Of a stretch of DNA of 47,602 nt, positions 38,411-46,821 are shown piece by piece; the stretch's first letter is position 1; each line of letters opens with the position of its first letter. Under the pieces are notes generated by a model that did no database searches, had not been told where the DNA came from, and saw only the letters and a program-made list of their open reading frames with translations. The position numbers were made by a program, and so were the translations under genes. This stretch comes from Desulforapulum autotrophicum (lineage in GTDB: Bacteria > Desulfobacterota > Desulfobacteria > Desulfobacterales > Desulfolunaceae), in contig DYJE01000035.1 in assembly GCA_020723285.1 (NCBI GenBank), positions 1 through 47,602 of the forward strand, written 5' to 3'.

Positions 38411-38869
38411 ATGATTAACAGGTTTATCGATGAAGTTGTTACACAAGGTGCCGAAGCTGTTCTCCCACAGAATCTTGAAGACGCGTGGCTGGACATGATC
38501 TATGTCGCCGCAAAAAATTTTCTGGGCACGGCCCTGACGATGACGAGTGAAACGCCTGAAGAGGAAATTCTGAGCGATGAGCTATCCATGATAATGCTGT
38601 CGGCCGTGGTGGAAATCGTTCAGTATCAGAACGGATATAAACAATCGGGAGAACCGTTTGAAATACCAGAGGAACAGGTTTTTGAATGCATATCCTGCTA
38701 CGCCATGGCCATTGTCGTGGAAAGTATCGCCCGTGAATCGGACATAGATATCACCCCTCCGTCCATCGATACTATTTTTGACCGCGAAAGGCTGTTTGAA
38801 TTGGAGCAGAACAATCCTGAACTCACCGATTTGCTGAATAAACTCATCATCGGGGATTCATGCGGATAG
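38411..38869 (+). CDS. Hypothetical acidic helical protein
   Basis: I do not recognise this 152-residue protein. It is strongly acidic and predicted all-helical, with no signal peptide or membrane helix. Two Cys lie close together (F-E-C-I-S-C-Y) and a third near the C terminus (D-S-C-G). The start at 38411 follows GAGG by 6 nt; an upstream ATG at 38399 lacks such a site. It is divergent from the chemoreceptor across about 300 nt, which hints at shared regulation only. It could be a small adaptor, but nothing in the sequence shows this. Confidence 0.7.
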   Translation: MINRFIDEVVTQGAEAVLPQNLEDAWLDMIYVAAKNFLGTALTMTSETPEEEILSDELSMIMLSAVVEIVQYQNGYKQSGEPFEIPEEQVFECISCYAMAIVVESIARESDIDITPPSIDTIFDRERLFELEQNNPELTDLLNKLIIGDSCG

Positions 38870-38886
38870 TGCAATAATAACGGCCC

Positions 38887-38915
38887 GGCCCGCAGGGGAT
38901 AAACCGCTGCGGGCC
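38887..38915. terminator. GC-rich stem-loop between convergent genes
   Basis: GGCCCGCAG (38887-38895) pairs perfectly with CTGCGGGCC (38907-38915) over 9 bp. On the minus strand the stem is followed after a few bases by TTATTATT, which suits the end of the hemerythrin transcript; on the plus strand no T-run follows. Confidence 0.55.
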
Positions 38916-38931
38916 AGCGAGGCCCATAGCA

Positions 38932-39381
38932 TCATCGCCCACGGCGACTCTGGGCACTGTGCTCGTTCAGGTATTTTTGGACCCGGATGAAGGGTGCGTA
39001 ACGCATGTCTTCGTCCATGATGTGCTGAACCAGCCATTCCCTGATGAACCTGACCGAATCTTTATAGATTTTCTCAGGCTCTTCCGAGTAAACCCGCCTG
39101 AAAGCCAGGATCTTCTTGACAAACCGCCGGTGCTCCTTTTTATGCCCTCCGATTTCAGGATAGTGGTACTGCGTGAGCACCTTTTCCTCATGGGCGAAAT
39201 GCTGCCGGACAGCCTCGGAAAGATCGGCAAGCACTTCGCCGATTTCATCGTAATCCTCTTCCTTTCGGCGTTTGTCATCATATTCCAGATAACGGTTCAT
39301 GCCCTCAAACAGGGCCTTCATCTTGTCATCGATATCAGGCACGTCAATATTGTAATCATTCTTCCAGATCAGTTTGCTCAT
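38932..39381 (-). CDS. Bacteriohemerythrin-like protein lacking one iron ligand
   Basis: This 149-residue hemerythrin-domain protein normally binds O2 at a di-iron site in a four-helix bundle. Ligands visible: His and Glu in H-F-A-H-E-E, two His in G-H-K-K-E-H, and His/Asp in H-I-M-D-E-D. The first ligand, the His of the usual D-E-Q-H near residue 21, is replaced: the sequence reads D-D-K-M. The iron site may therefore be altered or incomplete. AAAGGA lies upstream of the ATG. It is a single gene between convergent and co-directional neighbours. In anaerobes such proteins are thought to sense or buffer oxygen, nitric oxide or iron. Confidence 0.88.
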   Translation of the reverse strand: MSKLIWKNDYNIDVPDIDDKMKALFEGMNRYLEYDDKRRKEEDYDEIGEVLADLSEAVRQHFAHEEKVLTQYHYPEIGGHKKEHRRFVKKILAFRRVYSEEPEKIYKDSVRFIREWLVQHIMDEDMRYAPFIRVQKYLNEHSAQSRRGR

Positions 39382-39435
39382 GATTATTCCTTTTGAACAT
39401 CGGGTTATCGTAAAAAATATCCAGGGTAAATCCTA

Positions 39436-40623
39436 TTATTTAATCTCTTTAATTTTTTTCAACAGCTGCAGAGCGTTTTCCAGATCCTTTCGAGCCTTGG
39501 CATTGGCCGGATCAAGATTCAGCGTCTCTTTCCAGTGGGTGACGGCCTCTTCCAGTTTCTGGCCGGAAAAATATTTCACACCTAAAAGATAATGTTTATC
39601 CGCCAGCTTCCGCATCACGGACTTCAGGCTGACGATTCTTTCTTTCACATCCAGATACCCGGAATCCATGCTTTCATATGCTGAAAGGGCTTTAGGGTAA
39701 AGCTTCTTTTTTTCCAACTCCACAGCTTTCTTATAACTCGCCGCATTGACGCTATCCTTCGCTTCCCGGATGCGGTCCGCCTGAACCCTTTCAATATAGA
39801 GAATCCTGTTTTTCACATTCCGGAATCTGGGATCGATCATTTTCAGCATGTCGATGGCCGCCGGAAAATTTTCCTGATGGAAATACTTTTCGGCAAGTCC
39901 GTAATACGACGAGTTGATCAGAAAAACTGCTTCCTCGTTTTCAGGAACATGAATAAGAATATTTTCGGCAACAGGGAGAATTCCTTGATAGTCTTTTTCC
40001 TTGTAAAACTTCCGAGCCCGGTTGAGCTCTTTGTTAAAATTGAAAAAACGCCGGGTAAATTCGAGTTCGAGTATGGGCAGGCTGAGTGTCTGGCCCGTAA
40101 TGAGTTTGCCTTTTGATTCGGGTCTTGTAAATGATCTGACGATAAAATCGTAACTGGGGTTCTTGTAAACCTGGGCGGCGATGGACTCGTATGAGTCCCC
40201 TTCCCTTACAGTATATGAAATGCTTCGGGACGGTTCGGTCAGTTTTCTGATCTGCTTGAGTGCGGATTTGTGGTTTCGGTCATATCGTAGAGCCGTCAGA
40301 AACTCCTGCACAGCTTTCAGCCGTTCACCGGATTTAGCAAAACTCAGGCCCTTCTGATAATGTTTCTCGGCATTATCCTCCATATGATCCGTCAACGCGG
40401 CAATTCTGCGGGCCACAAGGTTTTCGGCAATCCTCCAGTTTACAAGGGCCAGCTCACGTTCTCCGTCTTTTTCATAATCCAGGGCTTTCTGCTGGTAGGA
40501 TGAAAGCGAGGCATTCGGCCCTTCCATTGAAGGAGGGGTGTCTTTTCCGCCTTCCAATGTAAGGCAACCGTTCACGACCAGCATCATCACGCATGCTGCA
40601 TATAAGGTCAAAATTCTGTACAT
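39436..40623 (-). CDS. Lipoprotein with LysM and TPR-like repeats
   Basis: This 395-residue protein has a lipoprotein signal (lipobox V-V-N-G-C, Cys near residue 20), so it is probably anchored in the outer membrane facing the periplasm. Helical TPR-like repeats at about 40-125 precede a LysM domain (about 136-187, Y-T-V-R-E-G-D-S-Y-E-S-I-A), which binds peptidoglycan. More TPR-like repeats follow, ending L-N-L-D-P-A-N-A-K-A-R. It is last in a three-gene operon, 5 nt after the preceding lipoprotein gene. A cell-wall scaffold or assembly role is inferred. Confidence 0.85.
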   Translation of the reverse strand: MYRILTLYAACVMMLVVNGCLTLEGGKDTPPSMEGPNASLSSYQQKALDYEKDGERELALVNWRIAENLVARRIAALTDHMEDNAEKHYQKGLSFAKSGERLKAVQEFLTALRYDRNHKSALKQIRKLTEPSRSISYTVREGDSYESIAAQVYKNPSYDFIVRSFTRPESKGKLITGQTLSLPILELEFTRRFFNFNKELNRARKFYKEKDYQGILPVAENILIHVPENEEAVFLINSSYYGLAEKYFHQENFPAAIDMLKMIDPRFRNVKNRILYIERVQADRIREAKDSVNAASYKKAVELEKKKLYPKALSAYESMDSGYLDVKERIVSLKSVMRKLADKHYLLGVKYFSGQKLEEAVTHWKETLNLDPANAKARKDLENALQLLKKIKEIK

Positions 40624-40628
40624 AACGT

Positions 40629-41639
40629 TCAGCGCAATTCCATGGTTTTGAATACCAACAGTTTACGCTCCATAGAGTCCGTGCTGCAATCGAGCGGAAC
40701 GTGAATCCGATGGATGGAATAATGTTCAGCGTAAAAGGGATTTGACTCCCCCATCATGGTAAACCCTCCGATGAACCCGTATTTTTTCAGCAGATGGATA
40801 ATAAGGTTGTATGGGCCTGAGGGAGGATAAGCATAAAACCGGCAGGGTTTCCCCGTTTCCTTTTCGATCACGGTCTTTGAATACGCGATTTCCTTTTCCA
40901 TGGATTCGAAAAAATCCCTGATCCCGCTCTGCTTCTGTTCGATGTCCGAGTCGACGACCCATCCCGCACGTGAACCCAGCCGAATCCCCTTGGACAGGTA
41001 AGGCCGGATATCTTCAAACGCCATCGAATTTTGCTGCCCCACGCCCCTCACATTCAAAAACACTGTGGCAGGGTATCCGAAGGATGCAAGGCTGGGTAAA
41101 ACCCATTCAATCATGGCGAGTGACTGGTCATCAAAGGTGATTACCACTGATTTTTCAGGGACCTGTCCTTTGTAAGCCAGAAATTCCATCATCTGTTCCA
41201 TTGAAATCACATGGTAATTATGGTTTTTTAAATAACCCAGAAAGGCTGTAAAACTGTCCCGAGGAGAACAGCCGCTTCCCTTTTTTCCCTGATCGGACCC
41301 TGAATCTGAAAGTCCGAAGCATAAAACAGGCACCATCTGGATGCCTTCGGGGGTCAAACCGCCTTTGTTAAAGGGTTTCAATGGGATGATAACCCGCTGA
41401 CCCGGCCGTATCTCTTTAATTTTATTGAACTCCGAGATCAGCCAGGCTTTTTTTCCATCGTGAAGGTATGTTTTCGCAAGACTTTCAAGACTGTCCTGGC
41501 CTGTGGTCTCAACGACGATAAAATCACGGGTGGTGTAATTGGAAGATGGCGTCACGCAAGAAAGGCACAACAGTGCCGTGCTGAGTATCGCACATTTAAA
41601 TAAAACCATTTTAAGCTGCCCGAAGTACCGCCGGATCAT
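40629..41639 (-). CDS. Lipoprotein with LysM and degenerate polysaccharide deacetylase domain
   Basis: This 336-residue lipoprotein (lipobox L-C-L-S-C near residue 28) has an N-terminal LysM-like domain (about 38-90, ending R-P-G-Q-R-V-I-I-P). A NodB/CE4-fold domain follows (about 100-330). The first motif survives as T-F-D-D-Q. The metal-binding H-(S/T)-x-x-H motif is replaced by S-R-A-G-W-V, with neither histidine, and R-x-P-Y-G is reduced to Y-P-P-S-G. Deacetylation is therefore unlikely, and a sugar- or peptidoglycan-binding role is more plausible. It overlaps the cyclase gene by 4 nt (ATGA). Confidence 0.85.
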   Translation of the reverse strand: MIRRYFGQLKMVLFKCAILSTALLCLSCVTPSSNYTTRDFIVVETTGQDSLESLAKTYLHDGKKAWLISEFNKIKEIRPGQRVIIPLKPFNKGGLTPEGIQMVPVLCFGLSDSGSDQGKKGSGCSPRDSFTAFLGYLKNHNYHVISMEQMMEFLAYKGQVPEKSVVITFDDQSLAMIEWVLPSLASFGYPATVFLNVRGVGQQNSMAFEDIRPYLSKGIRLGSRAGWVVDSDIEQKQSGIRDFFESMEKEIAYSKTVIEKETGKPCRFYAYPPSGPYNLIIHLLKKYGFIGGFTMMGESNPFYAEHYSIHRIHVPLDCSTDSMERKLLVFKTMELR

Positions 41640-43129
41640 GATATTCGATCCTTCATTCTGGCTTTGATACCCGTCACTTTGAAGACCTGGACCGGTTCTG
41701 ATTTGCCTTTGATTTTCTGGGGAGCCATGGCCCTGACATCAAGCCGACCCTTCAACCGGGTGCAGATGCTCTCGTCACAGACAATATCACCTGGCATGGC
41801 GAATCCGTTGAGTTTGGAAGCGATATTGACGCTGTCACCCACCACGGTGTACTCCATTTTGGATTGGGAACCGATATTGCCTGCCACAACCACACCGGTT
41901 TTGATACCGATTCCCACCAGAGACAACAACTCGTTTCCCTTTCCCGACGCTTTCCGGAATTCATTCTGCATTTCAATCGCCGCTCTGACACAGTGTTCCG
42001 AATGATCCGGGCACTCCACGGGTACGCCGAAAACGCCAAGAACAGCATCCCCGATGAATTTATCCAGATAACCGCCATGGCGAAGGATCACCCGTGTCGC
42101 GATATCAAAATACTCGTTAAGTTTTTCAACCACCTGCTCAGGCTCCTTGGTTTCGGAATAGGCTGTAAAGCCCCTGATATCTGCGAAAAGAATCGACGCT
42201 TCTTTTTTCAGTCCCTTTAACCATTGATTGTTCGGATCTTCCATGATCATCTGAAGGACTTCCGCACCCACGTATTTTCCAAACGTCTCTTTCATCATCG
42301 ACTGCCTGTCTAAGTCTTCACCCATGCGGTTGAACGCCCTGGCCAGTCGTGTGAGCTCCCCGCTGCGCCGTCCCAGAGGCACTTTGTGTTTGTAGTTTCC
42401 ACGGGCAATTTCACGGGTAGCCCTGAGCAAAAGGGTGATCGGGCGTGAATACAACATTCCGAAAAGCAGGGCGGCAAAAAGTCCAAAGACCACAACCATC
42501 AGAGCACACAGAGCCAGATAGCTTTTTTCCTGCTCAAACAGTTCCTCGATAAAATTGACGGACAAGCCCACATGGACTTCACCGAGCTCCTTTCCATTGA
42601 AAAGAATGGGCATGCTCATGTCCGTCACACGCCCTTTGCCCGGCAAGGTGTATTCAAAAAACGTCACATCGGAATTTTTCTCATATTTTCTGATGTTGTT
42701 GAACGTTTCCGACGGCTTACGGATTTTGCTTTGATCCGTATGAGCCAGAATGATCCTGTCTTTGTTTGTGATGAACGCATAAAGATGGCCGTCCACCTCG
42801 CCGGCATTCGTCAGCAGGGTGTTCAAAGCGGGAATATCTTCATTGAGCAGAGGGATTCCCGCACTTTTTCCAAAAAAATGCAGACTGACCATCCCCATAT
42901 CCATGGCCTGATTGTGAAGACGCACCTTCTGCCTCTCCGCCACAATCCAGATCAGGGTGCCGATGGCCACCAGCAGAATGAGCATCATGGTCACGGACAG
43001 CTGGAACCAGATGGGCCATGCAAACCCTGTGACCGAGTCATGGGCCCCCGCTGTTTTTCCTGTTTTTTCTGTCAGACTGTCATCCGTTGGCAGACTGACA
43101 GCGCTTACGTGGTTATGGAGCACTGTCAC
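41636..43129 (-). CDS. Membrane class III adenylate/guanylate cyclase with HAMP
   Basis: This 497-residue protein has two membrane helices (about 42-64 and 203-226) flanking a periplasmic sensor domain, then HAMP (about 228-280) and a class III cyclase domain (about 305-485). Metal aspartates are in F-A-D-I-R-G-F and I-G-D-A-V, and the purine-contacting lysine in Y-L-D-K-F. In the V-N-x-A-x-R motif the sequence is V-N-I-A-S-K, putting lysine at the place of the transition-state arginine. The start is probably a GTG at 43129 with AAGG upstream. It heads an operon with two LysM lipoproteins, linking a nucleotide signal to the envelope. The choice of cAMP is inferred from the Lys. Confidence 0.9.
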   Translation of the reverse strand: MTVLHNHVSAVSLPTDDSLTEKTGKTAGAHDSVTGFAWPIWFQLSVTMMLILLVAIGTLIWIVAERQKVRLHNQAMDMGMVSLHFFGKSAGIPLLNEDIPALNTLLTNAGEVDGHLYAFITNKDRIILAHTDQSKIRKPSETFNNIRKYEKNSDVTFFEYTLPGKGRVTDMSMPILFNGKELGEVHVGLSVNFIEELFEQEKSYLALCALMVVVFGLFAALLFGMLYSRPITLLLRATREIARGNYKHKVPLGRRSGELTRLARAFNRMGEDLDRQSMMKETFGKYVGAEVLQMIMEDPNNQWLKGLKKEASILFADIRGFTAYSETKEPEQVVEKLNEYFDIATRVILRHGGYLDKFIGDAVLGVFGVPVECPDHSEHCVRAAIEMQNEFRKASGKGNELLSLVGIGIKTGVVVAGNIGSQSKMEYTVVGDSVNIASKLNGFAMPGDIVCDESICTRLKGRLDVRAMAPQKIKGKSEPVQVFKVTGIKARMKDRIS

Positions 43130-43184
43130 AAAAACCTTTTCGAAATGGAAATAATCAGGTGCCGTAGAAGCCTACGCCCTATCG

Positions 43185-44606
43185 TCACAATTGATCAAGA
43201 ATCCGCTGATGGATCTGGTCGAATCCCCCGTTAGACATAATTAACACAAGGTCACCCGGTTTTGTTTCGCGGACGACATAATCGATGATCTCTTCCGTTG
43301 ATTCAAAAAAATAAGCGTCCAGTCCTCTTTTTACAAGATCGTCCACAAGCCTCTCCGATGAAAACCTCTGATCCGCAGGAATTTTTTCAAGATGAGGCGG
43401 TTTTCGGATCAATACGATATCCGCATCGTCAAAGGATTCCGGATAAGCGTTCTGGAACACGTCCCTCATGCTGGAATTTGTTCGCGGTTCGAACACCGCT
43501 ATAAGCCGCCCGTCAGGATAAAAGGGTTTCACCGCTTTGATGGTTTCTTTCACGGCGGTGGGATGATGGGCGAAATCATCCATCACCGTCACCCCTCGTT
43601 TTTCCCCACGGATTTCCTGTCTCCGCTTCACGCTTTCAAAACGAGCAAGGGCTGAACCCACCGCGTCCATGGGCAGTCCAAGACGGTAAGCGGCGGCAAT
43701 GACGGAAAGGGCGTTGTACAGGTTGTGTTCACCGGGAAGCCGGGTTTTGAAGGACGCAAAGAACTCACCGTCCCGGAGCACGTCAAAGGTGGTGAACGGC
43801 GGCTCGATACGGATGTTATCAAAACGCCAGAACGACGAATCCTGTCTGCCGTACCGCTCCACGGCCACAGCTTTACCCTGAAGGATATCATCGATATTGG
43901 CGTACCCGTCCGCTGCCACCACCAGGCTTTCGGCGGCATGTTTCACCATAAAGGATTCAAAGGCGGATTTCACATGATCGAGGTCCCTGAAAATATCGGC
44001 GTGGTCGAACTCCACGCTTGTGAGAATGGTGATGTCGGGTGAATAATGTAGAAATTTCGATCCTTTATCGAAAAATGCCGTATCGTATTCATCCCCTTCC
44101 AGAACCAGGTAATTCCCCTTACCGATTCTGAAGTTGCTGTTGAAATTCCTGACAATGCCTCCGATAAGAAAAGACGGGTCAAGGCCGGCTTCATAAAGGA
44201 CATAGGCCAGAAGGGATGACGTGGTGGTCTTGCCGTGGGTACCCGAAACCACCAGGGTCTTTTTTCCACGGGCGAAAAAATGATTCACGGCCTGGGGCAT
44301 GGAACAGAATGGAATCTTTTTCTCAAACATGGCCACCACTTCGGGGTTGTCACGGCTCACCGCGTTACCCACCACCACAAGATCCGGCGCGTGATCCAGA
44401 TTTTCGGCTTTGAACCCTTCCATGATGGCGATGCCCTGGGCTCTCAGAAAATCGCTCATGGGCGGATAGACTTTCTGGTCTGAACCGGTGACCGTGTATC
44501 CTTTTTCCTTCAGCATGCTGGCCACGGCACCCATGGCCGTTCCGCACACCGCTGTCAGGTGGATGGTTCTGATATCTTCGGAAATGATGTTATTCGATAA
44601 GTCCAT
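43185..44606 (-). CDS. mpl: UDP-N-acetylmuramate:L-alanyl-gamma-D-glutamyl-meso-diaminopimelate ligase
   Basis: This 473-residue Mur-ligase family enzyme recycles the cell-wall tripeptide by joining it to UDP-MurNAc with ATP. The N-terminal Rossmann part has I-H-L-T-A-V-C-G-T-A-M-G and V-V-V-G-N-A-V-S-R. The ATP loop is S-G-T-H-G-K-T-T-T, followed by E-G-D-E-Y-D-T-A-F-F-D-K, which distinguishes Mpl from MurC, and V-E-F-D-H-A-D-I-F. The C-terminal domain has D-D-F-A-H-H-P-T-A and F-E-P-R-T-N-S-S. It is 7 nt downstream of hemL and co-transcribed with it. Confidence 0.95.
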   Translation of the reverse strand: MDLSNNIISEDIRTIHLTAVCGTAMGAVASMLKEKGYTVTGSDQKVYPPMSDFLRAQGIAIMEGFKAENLDHAPDLVVVGNAVSRDNPEVVAMFEKKIPFCSMPQAVNHFFARGKKTLVVSGTHGKTTTSSLLAYVLYEAGLDPSFLIGGIVRNFNSNFRIGKGNYLVLEGDEYDTAFFDKGSKFLHYSPDITILTSVEFDHADIFRDLDHVKSAFESFMVKHAAESLVVAADGYANIDDILQGKAVAVERYGRQDSSFWRFDNIRIEPPFTTFDVLRDGEFFASFKTRLPGEHNLYNALSVIAAAYRLGLPMDAVGSALARFESVKRRQEIRGEKRGVTVMDDFAHHPTAVKETIKAVKPFYPDGRLIAVFEPRTNSSMRDVFQNAYPESFDDADIVLIRKPPHLEKIPADQRFSSERLVDDLVKRGLDAYFFESTEEIIDYVVRETKPGDLVLIMSNGGFDQIHQRILDQL

Positions 44607-44613
44607 GACTGCC

Positions 44614-45906
44614 CTATTTCCCCTTGATGGCGGTCAGAACTTTTTCCGCGGCGGCAATGGTTTTTCCGATATCGGCAGCCGTATGGGAAGAAGACATGAA
44701 ACCCGCCTCGAACTGGGACGGCGCAAGATAAATGCCTTCATTGAGCATTCCACGGTAATAGGCTGTAAACATGGCAAGATCGCTTGTCTTTGCATCGGAG
44801 AAATCCTTGACATCCCGGTCCGTGAAAAAAAGCCCCATCATGGACCCCACAGCCTTTGCACTGGCCTTGACTCCTAGTTTTTCGATGACCCGGTTCAAAC
44901 CCGCCACAAGCTCGTCGGTCTTGGCAAACAGTTCTTCGTAAAAGCCTTTGTTGCTTAGACGACGAAGAGTTTCGATGCCGGCTGTCATGGCAATGGGGTT
45001 TCCGGAAAGAGTCCCTGCCTGGTACACCGGTCCCTGGGGAGCGATGTTCTCCATGATTTCGGCCCGCCCACCGTAAGCTCCAACAGGAAGGCCGCCGCCG
45101 ATCACTTTGCCCAGGGTCGTCAGGTCCGGCATGATGCCGTAGCGTTCCTGGGCTCCACCCAGGGCGACCCGGAATCCGGTCATCACTTCGTCAAAAATCA
45201 GCAGACTTCCGCAGCGGGCTGTTTCCTCCCGCAGCGTTTCAAGAAAACCCGGAACCGGCTCGACAAGCCCCATGTTACCCACCACCGGTTCCACAATGAC
45301 ACAGGCGATCTGATCACCTTTTTCCCTCATCAGGCTTTTGAATGCTTCAATGCCGTTATACGCTATGGACAGCGTATGTTTCACCACGTCCTGAGTTACA
45401 CCGGGACTGCCGGCAATATCCAGGGTGGCCACACCGGAACCGGCCTCCACAAGAAAGCTGTCTGCATGGCCGTGGTAACAGCCGTCGAACTTGACGATCA
45501 TATCCCGTTTCGTATAGGCCCTGGCCAGCCTGACGGCGCTCATGGTGGCTTCCGTTCCCGAATTCACCATGCGGACCACGTCAACGGACGGCACCATGTC
45601 CACGATCATCCGGGCCAGTTCGATTTCACGTTCGGTGGGTGCGCCGTAACTTGTTCCCTGGGCCAGGGCTTCTATGATGGCGTTGTTGACAACAGGGTCG
45701 GCATGGCCCAATATCATAGGCCCCCAGGACCCCACGTAATCGATGTAGCTGTTTCCATCCGCATCGAAAAGTTTCGACCCTTTTGCGCTTTTGATAAACA
45801 AGGGGTTCATCCCCACCGATTTACAGGCCCTCACCGGGCTGTTCACGCCTCCGGGAATGATTTTTTTCGCTTCATTGAATAGTTCGGTCGACCGTTCCAC
45901 ACGCAT
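44614..45906 (-). CDS. hemL: Glutamate-1-semialdehyde 2,1-aminomutase
   Basis: This 430-residue PLP enzyme makes 5-aminolevulinate from glutamate-1-semialdehyde, the C5 route to haem, sirohaem and corrinoids. Motifs: G-G-V-N-S-P-V-R-A near the start, G-S-W-G-P-M-I-L-G-H, G-C-Y-H-G-H-A-D-S, F-D-E-V-M-T-G-F-R, and the PLP lysine in L-G-K-V-I-G-G-G-L-P. The start at 45906 is set by AAGGAG 6 nt upstream and gives the usual length; the frame is open to 45963 without support. It leads the hemL-mpl operon and is divergent from the KptA-like gene. Confidence 0.97.
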   Translation of the reverse strand: MRVERSTELFNEAKKIIPGGVNSPVRACKSVGMNPLFIKSAKGSKLFDADGNSYIDYVGSWGPMILGHADPVVNNAIIEALAQGTSYGAPTEREIELARMIVDMVPSVDVVRMVNSGTEATMSAVRLARAYTKRDMIVKFDGCYHGHADSFLVEAGSGVATLDIAGSPGVTQDVVKHTLSIAYNGIEAFKSLMREKGDQIACVIVEPVVGNMGLVEPVPGFLETLREETARCGSLLIFDEVMTGFRVALGGAQERYGIMPDLTTLGKVIGGGLPVGAYGGRAEIMENIAPQGPVYQAGTLSGNPIAMTAGIETLRRLSNKGFYEELFAKTDELVAGLNRVIEKLGVKASAKAVGSMMGLFFTDRDVKDFSDAKTSDLAMFTAYYRGMLNEGIYLAPSQFEAGFMSSSHTAADIGKTIAAAEKVLTAIKGK

Positions 45907-46051
45907 GTCATGCTCCTTTTCGTCGAGGAATTGTATTGACTTTCCTCTTGTTTTCCGATTCATTTGAGATCAACGCATGATTTATCATTTAAGCTTGAAA
46001 TCGCAAAACAATTTCTAAAAAAACGTTCATCGTCAAACTGGAAATAACGCC

Positions 46052-46807
46052 ATGGGATTATCACGGAAGAGAGAACAGCTCAACACGTTCCTCAGCTATG
46101 TTCTTGGCAGAAACCCTTATGAATTCGGGCTTGTTCCCGATGAAAACGGGTTTGTTAAAATCAAGGAATTTTTAAAGGCCGTGAATGAGGAAGAAGGGTG
46201 GGGGCATGTGAAGCAGCAGACGATCGACGAACTTTTGATCGCCCTTCCCGATCCGGCCATCGAGATATCTGACAACCTGATCCGGGCAAAGATAAGAGCC
46301 CGGCTGCCCTTTCCGGTGATCTGCGAAAATCCCCCCGTTCTCCTTTACACCGGATTCCGAAGAAGCGCCCATGCCCATGTCCTTGATAACGGATTGACGC
46401 CATACGATCAGGCCTCATATGTGATTCTGACTTCAGACAAACCCCTGGCGGAAAAAATCGCAAAACGCAGGGACGCCAAACCGGTTTTAATGACCGTGGA
46501 TACTCGCGAAGCTCATAAACTGGGCGTCATTTTTTTCTCGGCGGGTGAAACACTTTTTCTTGCATCCGGGGTCCCTGTCAACTGTTTTACAACACCGCCC
46601 CTTGAAATTCGTGAAGAACGAAACTCTGATTCGGAAAAATCCAAAAAAAACGCGCAGAAATCCCCGCCCACACCGGGAAGTTTTATCCCCGATTTTGCAT
46701 CAACCAGGGACAAGGGCGCGAAAAGCGCGCGGGATGACAAACTTTCGTGGAAAAACAACAAGAAAAAAATCAGGCGTCAAAAAGAACGTTGGCGAGATGA
46801 ATTCTAA
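46052..46807 (+). CDS. KptA/Tpt1-like RNA 2'-phosphotransferase homologue with altered active site and basic tail
   Basis: This 251-residue protein matches the KptA/Tpt1 fold: S-Y-V-L-x-x-N-P-Y-E-F-G-L-V-P-D-E-N-G-F-V opens the N-terminal winged-helix part. L-Y-T-G-F-R-R-S-A and V-L-D-N-G-L-T-P open the ADP-ribosyltransferase-like part, and P-V-L-M-T-V-D and G-V-P-V-N-C-F follow. In canonical enzymes the first motif contains the catalytic Arg-His pair (L-R-H); here it reads L-G-R-N. The later H-G-T is T-G-F. The NAD-dependent removal of RNA 2'-phosphates is thus uncertain. Residues 190-251 are a Lys/Arg-rich tail absent from the usual roughly 180-residue enzymes, suggesting nucleic-acid binding. 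It is monocistronic, ending 14 nt from the convergent PilZ gene. Confidence 0.85.
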   Translation: MGLSRKREQLNTFLSYVLGRNPYEFGLVPDENGFVKIKEFLKAVNEEEGWGHVKQQTIDELLIALPDPAIEISDNLIRAKIRARLPFPVICENPPVLLYTGFRRSAHAHVLDNGLTPYDQASYVILTSDKPLAEKIAKRRDAKPVLMTVDTREAHKLGVIFFSAGETLFLASGVPVNCFTTPPLEIREERNSDSEKSKKNAQKSPPTPGSFIPDFASTRDKGAKSARDDKLSWKNNKKKIRRQKERWRDEF

Positions 46808-46821
46808 TATGATGCGTGGTA

